Source of the DNA: an uncultured Bacteroides sp.
GTDB taxonomy: Bacteria > Bacteroidota > Bacteroidia > Bacteroidales > Bacteroidaceae
Direction of reading: 5' to 3'
Assembly: GCA_958477465.1 (NCBI GenBank)
Contig: CAUEFX010000094.1
Coordinates: 1 to 9,941 of the forward strand
DNA length: 9,941 nt
Shown here: positions 1-6,707 of the stretch, in pieces
How positions within the stretch are numbered: position 1 is the first letter of the stretch
Layout of the letters: each line of letters starts with the position of its first letter
Program-made: the position numbers and the translations under genes
Notes under the pieces: model-generated
The model's input: the letters and a program-made list of their open reading frames with translations, nothing else
Databases searched by the model: none
What the model was told of the DNA's origin: nothing

Positions 1-1
1 T

Positions 2-190
2 AAACATAAAGAATGGTATATCTCCGACTCCCCTAAACTGTGTTCTGAACGCTTTTTTATATGCCCCGGTTTTTATGATTCCAAAAACATACTGGCAAAA
101 GTATTACTCTGTGCACTCTGTGGTAATCTGCCCATCCGCAGGCAAGCAATCATGGATATTCTTTACTTAGGCGCTTTCTTATACAGATAG
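2..190 (+). CDS. possible 3' end of an unrecognised gene, cut by the window edge
   Basis: An open frame of 62 codons enters from the left edge and stops at TAG 188-190. The peptide ends in DILYLGAFLYR and carries four Cys (residues 14, 21, 37 and 40 of the fragment). I do not recognise a family. The codons look ordinary for the neighbouring genes, but a second plus-strand frame is also open over 3-170, so openness alone proves little. If real, the gene is convergent with the permease gene and its last 28 bp overlap that gene's 3' end. No terminator is visible between them. The start and most of the protein lie outside the window. Confidence 0.3.
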   Translation, partial: KHKEWYISDSPKLCSERFFICPGFYDSKNILAKVLLCALCGNLPIRRQAIMDILYLGAFLYR

Positions 191-1260
191 AATGCGATAA
201 ACGCATACAGTATATTGGGTATCCAGACAGCAATGAAAGGAGGCACATTGCCATTCACCGCAAATGTAGAAGTAATGGTCTGAAAAAGAATATACGAGAA
301 GCTCAGTCCCAATCCGATTCCCAGATGAAGCCCCATTCCTCCCTTTGTCTTTTTTGATGAAAGCGACAGTCCGATTACGGTCAGGATAAATGAAGCAAAA
401 GACATCGCAATGCGTTTATGGTACTCAATCTCAAACTCCTTGATATTGGCAAACCCACGCCGGCGCTGCTTGTCGATATATTCGCTCAACTGGGGACTGG
501 TAAGCATCTCCTGCTGATTTTTCATGATAAGGAAATCCGTCGGATCCATATCTATAATGGTGTCCAGCCTGTCTCCCTTAATAATGTGCTCCTTCATTCC
601 GTCCAACTCACGTATCATATAGTCGTGAATAGTCCATTTGTTTACAATAGTCGTGTCATAAACAATCCGGCGAGCCGTCAGGTGGGATACCAGTTTTTTA
701 TCAACAAACTTGTCAAGAGAGAACCGGTTACCGGTTTTGTTATAATCCTGATACCGGTCGATATAGGCAATCACACCGCTATCCACCTCGAGTTGTACGT
801 TTGTCGCACTGCTTTTCTTCTTCGACTTGACATATTTATCTTCAAAATTCAGACGGGTCACACTGCCCTTCGGAATCACATACGACCCCAACATAAAAGT
901 GGCGATTGCAATAACCGCTGCGGAAATCATATAAGGACGCATCAAACGCTTAAAGCTCATCCCCGTAGAGAACATGGCTATGATTTCCGAATTCTCCGCT
1001 AATTTCGATGTAAAGAAAATGACAGCAATAAACACAAACAACGGACTGAACAGATTCGCGAAATAGGGAATAAAGTTCATGTAGTAATCAAAAATGATTG
1101 CCGACCACGGGGCTTCACGTTCCATGAATTTATCCATCTTCTCATTGAAATCGAACACCACGGCGATGGAGATGATCAATGCAATGGCAAACACGTACGT
1201 CCCCAAGAATTTCTTGATGATGTACCAGTCCAGCAGTTTGATAAATCGATTGCTTTTCAT
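163..1260 (-). CDS. LptF/LptG (YjgP/YjgQ) family lipopolysaccharide export permease
   Basis: This is an inner-membrane permease of the YjgP/YjgQ family, which in the LptB2FG ABC transporter pulls lipopolysaccharide out of the inner membrane and passes it to the periplasmic Lpt bridge. The 365 residues have the family layout: membrane segments near 15-36, 60-85 and 108-130, a soluble periplasmic domain from about 131 to 280 (the beta-jellyroll in the family), then segments near 284-301, 310-332 and 340-361. The cytoplasmic coupling loop after the second segment reads SEIIAMFSTGMSFKRLMRP (91-109), matching the conserved E-x-x-A-M-x-S-x-G-x-S pattern that contacts the ATPase. Whether it is the F or the G paralogue cannot be decided here, so no symbol is given. 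It is the last gene of the lon-tgt operon, and its ATG is 1 bp from the tgt stop. The length is normal for the family. Confidence 0.9.
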   Translation of the reverse strand: MKSNRFIKLLDWYIIKKFLGTYVFAIALIISIAVVFDFNEKMDKFMEREAPWSAIIFDYYMNFIPYFANLFSPLFVFIAVIFFTSKLAENSEIIAMFSTGMSFKRLMRPYMISAAVIAIATFMLGSYVIPKGSVTRLNFEDKYVKSKKKSSATNVQLEVDSGVIAYIDRYQDYNKTGNRFSLDKFVDKKLVSHLTARRIVYDTTIVNKWTIHDYMIRELDGMKEHIIKGDRLDTIIDMDPTDFLIMKNQQEMLTSPQLSEYIDKQRRRGFANIKEFEIEYHKRIAMSFASFILTVIGLSLSSKKTKGGMGLHLGIGLGLSFSYILFQTITSTFAVNGNVPPFIAVWIPNILYAFIAFYLYKKAPK

Positions 1261-1261
1261 T

Positions 1262-2392
1262 TTATAATCTTGTTGACACTTTTTTTACCATCATCGGCTT
1301 CCAAGTGGAAAAATCTCCTGCAATAATGTGTTTGCGCGCTTCACCTACCAGCCAAAGATAGAAAGCCAGATTGTGAATAGAAGCAATCTGCATAGCCAAC
1401 AGTTCCTGTGCATGAAACAGATGACGCAAATACGCCCTACTGTACAAAGTATCTACATAAGAAGCGCCATCGGCTTCAATAGGAGAGAAGTCCGTTTCCC
1501 ATTTCTTATTGCGCATGTTCATGATACCGTCTTTGGTGAACAGCATTCCGTTGCGCCCGTTGCGCGTAGGCATCACACAGTCGAACATGTCGACTCCGCG
1601 CTCAATACCTTCGAGAATATTGACGGGCGTACCGACTCCCATTAAATAACGCGGCTTGTCTTTCGGCAGGATATCATTCACCACCTCGATCATTTCATAC
1701 ATCTTATCTACCGGTTCGCCCACAGCCAAACCGCCGATCGCATTTCCGTCCGCCCCCTTGGAAGCGACAAACTCCGCAGATTGCTTCCGCAGATCAGTAT
1801 ATACACATCCCTGCACAATGGGGAAGAGAGACTGGTTATAACCGTATTTGGGCTCCGTTTCGTTAAACCGCTGAATACATCTGTCGAGCCAGCGATGTGT
1901 CAGTCCCAATGACTTTTTGGCATACGCATAGTCAGAATTTCCCGGAGGGCACTCATCAAATGCCATCATAATATCCGCACCGATCGTACGCTCGATATCC
2001 ATCACCTTTTCAGGAGTGAAAATATGTTTGCTGCCATCGATGTGCGAACGGAACTCGGCACCTTCCTCACGCAACTTGCGGATACCTGCCAATGAGAAGA
2101 CCTGAAATCCGCCGCTATCGGTCAGCATCGGACGGTCAAAGCCATTGAATTTATGCAGTCCGCCGGCTTTCTCGATGACGTCCAATCCGGGGCGCAAATA
2201 GAGATGATACGTATTACCTAATATAATCTGTGCCTGAATATCCTCTTTCAACTCCGTCAAATGCACTCCTTTCACTGTACCCAGAGTGCCTACAGGCATA
2301 AATATGGGAGTCTGTATCTGCCCGTGGTCCGTTGTAATCAAACCTGCACGGGCATTACTTTTAGCGTCTGTATATTGTAGTTCGAATGTCAT
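1262..2392 (-). CDS. tgt: queuine/preQ1 tRNA-guanine transglycosylase
   Basis: Tgt exchanges guanine 34 of GUN-anticodon tRNAs (Asp, Asn, His, Tyr) for preQ1 on the route to queuosine. The 376 residues cover the whole TIM-barrel family. Visible signatures are TDSGGFQVFSL (91-101, with the general base Asp92), DECPPG (146-151), VQG-C (193-196), GGLAVGE (220-226) and VDMFDCVMPTRNGRNG (267-282), where Asp271 aligns with the E. coli nucleophile Asp264. An oddity is that the C-terminal zinc site is mostly gone. The three Cys of the E. coli C-x-C-x2-C motif align with Gly309, Ser311 and Asp314, while the fourth ligand, His340, remains. I recall Bacteroidota enzymes looking similar, so this is probably a lineage trait and not decay. 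The ATG overlaps the lon stop by 4 bp (ATGA), suggesting translational coupling. Confidence 0.96.
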   Translation of the reverse strand: MTFELQYTDAKSNARAGLITTDHGQIQTPIFMPVGTLGTVKGVHLTELKEDIQAQIILGNTYHLYLRPGLDVIEKAGGLHKFNGFDRPMLTDSGGFQVFSLAGIRKLREEGAEFRSHIDGSKHIFTPEKVMDIERTIGADIMMAFDECPPGNSDYAYAKKSLGLTHRWLDRCIQRFNETEPKYGYNQSLFPIVQGCVYTDLRKQSAEFVASKGADGNAIGGLAVGEPVDKMYEMIEVVNDILPKDKPRYLMGVGTPVNILEGIERGVDMFDCVMPTRNGRNGMLFTKDGIMNMRNKKWETDFSPIEADGASYVDTLYSRAYLRHLFHAQELLAMQIASIHNLAFYLWLVGEARKHIIAGDFSTWKPMMVKKVSTRL

Positions 2393-4857
2393 TCCCGGCC
2401 GGCTTTCTTTACAGATAAATCAATAGCGTCAGTTACCTTCTCGTCAGTCAATGCAATGGCAAACACCTCTTTCACATCCGTTACATAGTGGAAAGTCAGG
2501 CCCTTCAAATAAATATCCTGAATTTCGTCTATGTTCTTCTTGTTTTCGGCACTCATAATAATCTCCTTGATACCCGCACGCTTGGCTGCAAGGATTTTCT
2601 CTTTGATTCCGCCCACAGGAAGCACCTTGCCACGAAGCGTTATCTCTCCGGTCATTGCCAGATTGGCTTTCACCTTGCGTTGCGTCAAAGCCGAAGCCAG
2701 TGAGGTAGCCATGGTGATACCTGCCGAAGGACCGTCTTTTGGAATTGCGCCTTCCGGAACGTGGATGTGTATGTTCCAATTGTCGAATATCTCTTCATCC
2801 AAATCCAGTAATGAAGCGTGCGCCTTGATATACTCCAACGCCAGCATTGCAGATTCTTTCATCACATCGCCCAGATTACCCGTCAATGTCAGGCGACCGC
2901 CTTTACCGCGGCTCAAGCTGGTCTCCACAAACAGAATCTCGCCACCGACAGCCGTCCATGCCAAGCCCGTCACCACACCTGCATAATCATTCCCCTGATA
3001 TTTGTCACGGGTATATTCAGGCGCTCCAAGAAAATCATACAAATCGGCCGGTTTAATTTCCGCCTTTGCAAAATAGCCGTCAGTAGCATACTGGCGTGCC
3101 GATTTACGCAAGATCTTGCCAATCTTCTTCTCCAGCTCACGCACGCCGCTTTCACGGGTATACGACTCAATAATGGCCTCCAATGTATCTTTAGGGATCT
3201 TGATATCCGTCTTCTTCATCCCGTTTGCCTCCAGTTCTTTCGGCACCAGGTGCTTGCGGGCAATCTCGATTTTCTCTTCCGTGATATAGCCACTGACTTC
3301 AATCAGCTCCATACGGTCCAGCAGCGGGCCGGGGATCGTGTTCAGGTTGTTGGCTGTGGCAATAAACATCACCTTCGACAAATCATAATCCACATCCAGG
3401 AAGTTGTCATGAAATGCCGTATTCTGCTCCGGATCAAGAACTTCCAATAAGGCAGACGACGGATCACCCTGGCGATCTGCAGTGACCTTATCAATCTCGT
3501 CCAAGATAAACACGGGGTTGGAAGAACCGGCTTTCACCAGACTCTTGATAATTCGTCCGGGCATGGCGCCAATGTAAGTTTTACGATGTCCGCGAATTTC
3601 GGCTTCATCGTGTACACCGCCCAAAGACATACGTACATATTTCCGCTTCAAGGCGGCGGCAATGGACTTACCCAAAGAAGTCTTACCGACTCCCGGAGGG
3701 CCGTACAAGCAGATGATAGGCGATTTCATATCCCCCTTCAGCTTAAGCACAGCCAAATGCTCAAGAATACGTTCCTTCACTTTTTCCAGACCGTAATGAT
3801 CTTTGTTCAGCGTCTTCTCGGCATTCTTCAGGTTCAAGTTATCCGTCGTATAGATTCCCCATGGCAAACTAAGCATTGTCTGCAGGTAATTCAGCTGCAC
3901 GCTATAGTCCGGAGATTGCGGATGAGAACGTTCCAGCTTAGCCAGTTCCTTCAGGAAAATCGCCTGTATTTCCTCACCCCATTTCATTTCATACGACTTA
4001 TTGCGCATCTCTTCTATTTCCTGCTCCTGACCGCTGCCGCCCAATTCATCCTGAATGGTCTTGATCTGCTGCTGCAAGAAATATTCGCGCTGCTGCTGGT
4101 CGATATCTTCGCGGGCACGCATCTGAATAGATGCCTTGATCTCGGCCAGTTGCACCTCTCTATTCAATATTTCCAACAAACGGTATGTACGCTCCCTCAG
4201 AGAGTCGTAACGTAGCAGTTCTATCTTTTCATCCTTCTTCAAAGGCAGATTCGTGCAGATAAAATCTACCAGGAACATGTGGTTATTGATATTCTTGATA
4301 GCAAATGCAGAATCCTGATGCAAGGAGTCCGAGGACTTTATATATCGTATCGTCAGATCTTTGCACGTTTCTACCAAAGCCTGAAATTCCTTGTCCGCTT
4401 TATCCGGAATCTCCTCGTTTTTAATTTCAACCTGTCCCTTCAGATACGGATAAACGTCTGTGATGTTCTTCAATTCCAGACGTCTCAACCCCTGCAGAAT
4501 CACAGTGGTGGTCTGATCCGGCATTTCCAGAATACGCACAATTTTACCAACGGTGCCAATGGTATGCAAATCTTCAAATTGCGGTTCGTCTATTTGGGCA
4601 GCTTTCTGACAGATCACTGCTATATTCATACCTTTTTTTTCAGCCTCGCGTATCAGTCTCAACGAAGATTTCCTGCCTACGGAAACAGGCATGAACACTC
4701 CGGGAAACAAGACCATATTGCGAAGGGGGAGGACCGGAAGAATATCGCCTGACTCTATTTTCACATCGAACATCTGTTCTTCATTCCCCTCAAAATCTGC
4801 AATCAGTGAAAAGGCATTATCATCTGAATCTTCCATAAAATATTTTTCTTTCATCAT
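2389..4857 (-). CDS. lon: ATP-dependent protease Lon (La)
   Basis: Lon is a cytoplasmic homo-oligomeric AAA+ serine protease that unfolds and degrades damaged and regulatory proteins. The 822 residues contain the N-terminal substrate-binding domain (about 38-235, from LPVLPLRNMVLFPG), a charged coiled-coil linker (about 236-310), the AAA+ module and the protease domain (about 625-805). In the AAA+ module, Walker A is GPPGVGKTS (386-394), Walker B is VFILDEID (449-456), the arginine-finger region is PLLDRME (511-517) and sensor 2 is GVRELE (571-576). The catalytic Ser711 sits in KDGPSAG and Lys754 in GGIKEK. They are 43 residues apart, as in the E. coli Ser679/Lys722 pair. The length is slightly above E. 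coli Lon because of an acidic N-terminal extension. The first ATG is chosen; Met2 and Met8 are alternatives. It is the first gene of the lon-tgt-permease operon, with a promoter at 4904-4934. Confidence 0.98.
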   Translation of the reverse strand: MMKEKYFMEDSDDNAFSLIADFEGNEEQMFDVKIESGDILPVLPLRNMVLFPGVFMPVSVGRKSSLRLIREAEKKGMNIAVICQKAAQIDEPQFEDLHTIGTVGKIVRILEMPDQTTTVILQGLRRLELKNITDVYPYLKGQVEIKNEEIPDKADKEFQALVETCKDLTIRYIKSSDSLHQDSAFAIKNINNHMFLVDFICTNLPLKKDEKIELLRYDSLRERTYRLLEILNREVQLAEIKASIQMRAREDIDQQQREYFLQQQIKTIQDELGGSGQEQEIEEMRNKSYEMKWGEEIQAIFLKELAKLERSHPQSPDYSVQLNYLQTMLSLPWGIYTTDNLNLKNAEKTLNKDHYGLEKVKERILEHLAVLKLKGDMKSPIICLYGPPGVGKTSLGKSIAAALKRKYVRMSLGGVHDEAEIRGHRKTYIGAMPGRIIKSLVKAGSSNPVFILDEIDKVTADRQGDPSSALLEVLDPEQNTAFHDNFLDVDYDLSKVMFIATANNLNTIPGPLLDRMELIEVSGYITEEKIEIARKHLVPKELEANGMKKTDIKIPKDTLEAIIESYTRESGVRELEKKIGKILRKSARQYATDGYFAKAEIKPADLYDFLGAPEYTRDKYQGNDYAGVVTGLAWTAVGGEILFVETSLSRGKGGRLTLTGNLGDVMKESAMLALEYIKAHASLLDLDEEIFDNWNIHIHVPEGAIPKDGPSAGITMATSLASALTQRKVKANLAMTGEITLRGKVLPVGGIKEKILAAKRAGIKEIIMSAENKKNIDEIQDIYLKGLTFHYVTDVKEVFAIALTDEKVTDAIDLSVKKAGRE

Positions 4858-4903
4858 CTCGTTTAAATTAGTTTATGTCATTTATATGGGCATAAATTGT
4901 TTG

Positions 4904-4934
4904 CAAAGGTAAGCGATTATTCATTAATAATAAA
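4904..4934 (-). promoter_or_regulatory. promoter of the lon-tgt-permease operon (Bacteroides type)
   Basis: Read on the minus strand, a perfect -7 element TACCTTTG (4911-4904, consensus TAnnTTTG) follows a -33 element TTTA (4934-4931, consensus TTTG) after exactly 19 bp. Transcription would begin near 4898, leaving a leader of about 40 nt before the lon ATG. The match is by eye to the known Bacteroides primary sigma-factor consensus. No heat-shock operator is recognised. Confidence 0.7.
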
Positions 4935-5008
4935 GCCCATGTACGATAAAAACACAAAAACAATGCCAAATATTAGCAGTTGTCCACCGTTGTTTCATAA
5001 AAATTATT

Positions 5009-5016
5009 TATTTTTG
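5009..5016 (+). promoter_or_regulatory. probable -7 promoter element of trmN6
   Basis: TATTTTTG fits the Bacteroides -7 consensus TAnnTTTG. A -33 element is weak: a TTG occurs at 4990-4992, closer than the usual 19-21 bp. Transcription would start near 5021, about 20 nt before the ATG at 5041. This supports 5041 over the earlier in-frame ATG at 4897, which lies upstream of the element. Confidence 0.45.
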
Positions 5017-5040
5017 GCAATTCTCACAATACAGGCTAAA

Positions 5041-5745
5041 ATGGCGAACTCATATTTTCAATTCAAACAATTTACCGTATGGCATGATAAATGTGCTATG
5101 AAAGTAGGAACGGACGGGGTGCTTTTAGGAGCATGGACCAGCGTCGATGGCGCACAGAGAATACTCGATATCGGGACCGGAACCGGCCTGGTGGCCTTGA
5201 TGCTCGCCCAGCGCAGCAGGGCTTTTATCATTGCACTGGAAATAGATGGCGCCGCCGTAGGGCAGGCCATGGAAAATGTATCACATTCTCCGTGGCAGGA
5301 CAGGATAGAAGTAGTAGAAGCCGATTTCAGACATTATACTTCCACCACGCTGTTTGATGTCATCGTTTCTAACCCTCCTTACTTCGCAGATTCTCTAAAG
5401 TGCCCTGACCGACAGCGGAATACCGCACGGCATGACAATGAACTTACCTACGAAGATTTGCTGGAAGGGGTGTCAAGGCTTCTTTCCGCCACTGGCGAAT
5501 TCACCGTCATCATTCCCGCCGATGTATCAGAAAAGGTAAAAGAAATCGCGCTCGATTACTCCCTGTATCCTTACAAACAACTGAATATAATAACCAAACC
5601 GGGACTTTCTCCCAAACGTTGCCTGATAACCTTCAAATTTCAAAACCAGAAGTGCCTGACAGAGAATATGGTAATTGAATTGGCACGGCATGAATACAGC
5701 CCCGAATATATCGAACTGACAAAAGACTATTACCTGAAAATGTAA
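5041..5745 (+). CDS. trmN6: tRNA1(Val) (adenine37-N6)-methyltransferase
   Basis: This resembles E. coli YfiC/TrmN6, which uses S-adenosylmethionine to methylate N6 of A37 next to the anticodon of tRNA1(Val). With the ATG at 5041 the protein is 234 residues, the usual family length. It opens with FKQFTVWHDKCAMKVGTDG (8-26), a strong family signature (E. coli has FKQFFVAHDRCAMKVGTDG). The SAM-binding motif I is LDIGTGTG (42-49), the acidic end of strand 2 is near LEID (66-69), and the catalytic NPPY is at 111-114 (N6-adenine methylase signature). The open frame extends back to an ATG at 4897, but those 48 extra residues do not look like the family, and the -7 promoter element lies inside them. 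The gene is divergent from lon and sealed off by the hairpin at 5756-5781. The exact tRNA target is inferred from the family. Confidence 0.9.
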   Translation: MANSYFQFKQFTVWHDKCAMKVGTDGVLLGAWTSVDGAQRILDIGTGTGLVALMLAQRSRAFIIALEIDGAAVGQAMENVSHSPWQDRIEVVEADFRHYTSTTLFDVIVSNPPYFADSLKCPDRQRNTARHDNELTYEDLLEGVSRLLSATGEFTVIIPADVSEKVKEIALDYSLYPYKQLNIITKPGLSPKRCLITFKFQNQKCLTENMVIELARHEYSPEYIELTKDYYLKM

Positions 5746-5755
5746 TAACAAAAAA

Positions 5756-5781
5756 ACAGCTACATGAAACCATGTAACTGT
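5756..5781. terminator. bidirectional intrinsic terminator between trmN6 and the tRNA-Pro genes
   Basis: The arms ACAG-c-TACATG (5756-5766) and CATGTA-a-CTGT (5771-5781) pair as 10 bp with one internal mismatch around an AAAC loop. On the plus strand the stem is followed by a T-rich tract (5781-5790). On the minus strand it is followed by seven T (complement of 5750-5756). It therefore suits both the trmN6 message and the convergent tRNA-Pro transcript. Confidence 0.8.
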
Positions 5782-5794
5782 TCTCTTTTTCTTG

Positions 5795-5869
5795 TCGGGG
5801 TAGCGGGATTCGAACCCACGACCCCCTGCTCCCAAAGCAGGTGCGCTAACCGGACTGCGCTACACCCCG
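5795..5869 (-). tRNA. tRNA-Pro (anticodon UGG), copy nearer trmN6
   Basis: On the minus strand the 75-nt gene folds as a complete cloverleaf. The acceptor CGGGGTG pairs with TACCCCG (one G-U), the anticodon arm is CCTGC / TTTGGGA / GCAGG with TGG at positions 34-36, and the T arm has GTGGG-TTCGAAT-CCCGC. The discriminator base is A. CCA is not encoded; the genome continues CAA. It reads proline CCN codons. The gene is identical to the second copy at 5898-5972. Confidence 0.95.
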
Positions 5870-5897
5870 AAAACTTTTCAAATAGAACTCCTTCCTG

Positions 5898-5972
5898 TCG
5901 GGGTAGCGGGATTCGAACCCACGACCCCCTGCTCCCAAAGCAGGTGCGCTAACCGGACTGCGCTACACCCCG
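5898..5972 (-). tRNA. tRNA-Pro (anticodon UGG), promoter-proximal copy
   Basis: This is identical over all 75 nt to the tRNA-Pro at 5795-5869, with the same cloverleaf and TGG anticodon. The 28-nt spacer 5870-5897 holds no promoter or terminator that I can see, so the pair is probably made as one precursor from the promoter at 6007-6037 and cut by RNase P and 3' nucleases. CCA is not encoded (CAG follows). The period of the duplication is 103 bp. Confidence 0.95.
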
Positions 5973-6006
5973 AAAAAATAACGTGGTGTTCTATCGAAAA
6001 GCGGTG

Positions 6007-6037
6007 CAAAGATAGGGAGTATTTTCTAATTAACAAT
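6007..6037 (-). promoter_or_regulatory. promoter of the tandem tRNA-Pro genes
   Basis: On the minus strand a perfect -7 element TATCTTTG (6014-6007) follows a -33 element ATTG (6037-6034) after 19 bp, the same geometry as the lon promoter. The predicted start near 6001 gives a leader of about 29 nt before the first tRNA. Confidence 0.65.
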
Positions 6038-6105
6038 ATTCAGACTTAATATTTTCATTATTTATTTTTCAATACATTGGTCTTCATCCACTTACCGTCT
6101 CCTTA

Positions 6106-6186
6106 TTATTTAAGGGGAAGCACTGAATTATTTAAGGGGAAAACACTGAATTTAGGGGGAAGCACTACATCTAAGGGGAAGCACTG
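6106..6186. repeat. four-copy degenerate tandem repeat, unit 20-22 bp
   Basis: Four successive copies share the core TAAGGGGAAGCACTG. The cores have GGGG at 6114, 6136, 6156 and 6175, giving steps of 22, 20 and 19 bp. Copy 2 has AAAA in place of AAG, copy 3 has five G in place of AAGGGG, and copies 3 and 4 diverge at their ends. There are no unique spacers, so it is not a CRISPR array. The spacing is near two turns of B-DNA, which would put a bound protein on one face. Function is unknown. Confidence 0.85.
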
Positions 6187-6215
6187 CCGGCAACGAGAAT
6201 GAAGTCGGACAAGCT

Positions 6216-6285
6216 ACCGGATGCGTGATTTCAACCGGAATTAAGGAATTTAACGGAATCAAAGACAGAAAACGCGGTATCCGGT
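6216..6285. repeat. imperfect inverted repeat upstream of the small protein gene
   Basis: ACCGGATGCG (6216-6225) and CGC-ggt-ATCCGGT (6273-6285) are complementary over 10 bases with a 3-base bulge, around a 47-base loop. This could be an RNA leader stem or an operator. It is weak evidence by itself. Confidence 0.35.
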
Positions 6286-6412
6286 GAACCATAAAAGAGC
6301 CCGTTCTGTTTACAAAGGGATTAAGAGGCAGTTTTAAATTCTCCTCTTTAAAGTATTTATCAGTCTATTTTGAGCAAAAATCAAACAGACTTCTAACTTA
6401 AACCTCAAAGAT

Positions 6413-6595
6413 ATGGATACAAAGAAAAGAAAATCTTCTAAAAAAGAAAAAGTACAATTGGAAATTGAAAGCAAGAAACAGGAGGTATTGCCCGGACAGC
6501 AAATAGCCGTTTACAGCGAAGCCACCAAGAAAGAAGTTCGGGAAGTGGTTAAGGAGCTGAACCCCGACCGGAACAGTCTCGGAAGCAGAGGATAA
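6413..6595 (+). CDS. small highly charged hypothetical protein
   Basis: This 60-residue frame starts MDTKKRKSSKKEK. It is very rich in Lys and Glu, has no Cys or Trp, and has no signal peptide or membrane segment, so it would be cytoplasmic. The first 25 residues are a basic, probably disordered tail. The middle (LPGQQIAVYSEATKKEV, 26-42) and the amphipathic KKEVREVVKELNP (39-51) look like a short folded or helical part. An A-rich leader precedes the ATG, as is usual in Bacteroides. I do not recognise a named family; the composition and the clean non-repetitive middle favour a real gene. It lies 112 bp before the dehydrogenase gene on the same strand, with no clear terminator or promoter between, so co-transcription is possible. 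Confidence 0.6.
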   Translation: MDTKKRKSSKKEKVQLEIESKKQEVLPGQQIAVYSEATKKEVREVVKELNPDRNSLGSRG

Positions 6596-6707
6596 CACAG
6601 GAATCACCACTCCCCGCAGATCCGTAGCTTATACAAATCCATACAAGGACAAGTGAGGGAGGACTTTTTGTGTAAAAACAGAGAATCATTATAAAAACAG
6701 AAAATTC

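Larger units (their letters stand above)
5973..6412. other. 440-bp non-coding region between tRNA-Pro and the small protein gene
   Basis: No convincing coding frame is seen on either strand. Apart from the tRNA promoter (6007-6037), it contains an AT-rich stretch (about 6020-6080), the tandem repeat at 6106-6186 and an imperfect inverted repeat at 6216-6285. It must carry whatever drives the small protein and perhaps the downstream operon. The best plus-strand -7 candidate, TATTTTG at 6366-6372, is one base short of the consensus and lacks a well-placed -33 element, so no promoter is called. Confidence 0.6.

Noticed and set aside
2531..4752. Long plus-strand open frames opposite lon
   Set aside because: They are shadows of the lon gene with no recognisable domains, and lon has full catalytic motifs in its own frame.
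4897..5040. Upstream ATG giving trmN6 48 extra residues
   Set aside because: The extension is unlike the family, the usual family length is met from 5041, and the best -7 promoter element (5009-5016) lies inside the extension.
5041..5972. Functional link between trmN6 and the adjacent tRNA-Pro genes
   Set aside because: The known TrmN6 substrate is tRNA1(Val), and the genes are convergent and separated by a terminator; adjacency is probably incidental.
6106..6186. CRISPR-like array
   Set aside because: The repeats are head-to-tail with almost no spacer, the copies vary, and no cas genes are present.
6366..6372. TATTTTG as the -7 element for the small protein gene
   Set aside because: It is one base short of TAnnTTTG and lacks a TTTG-like element 19-21 bp upstream, so it is too weak to call.
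6406..6413. Minus-strand -7 promoter match TATCTTTG overlapping the small gene start
   Set aside because: There is no -33 element at the correct distance and no minus-strand gene downstream before the tRNA promoter; the match is probably chance in A-rich leader DNA.
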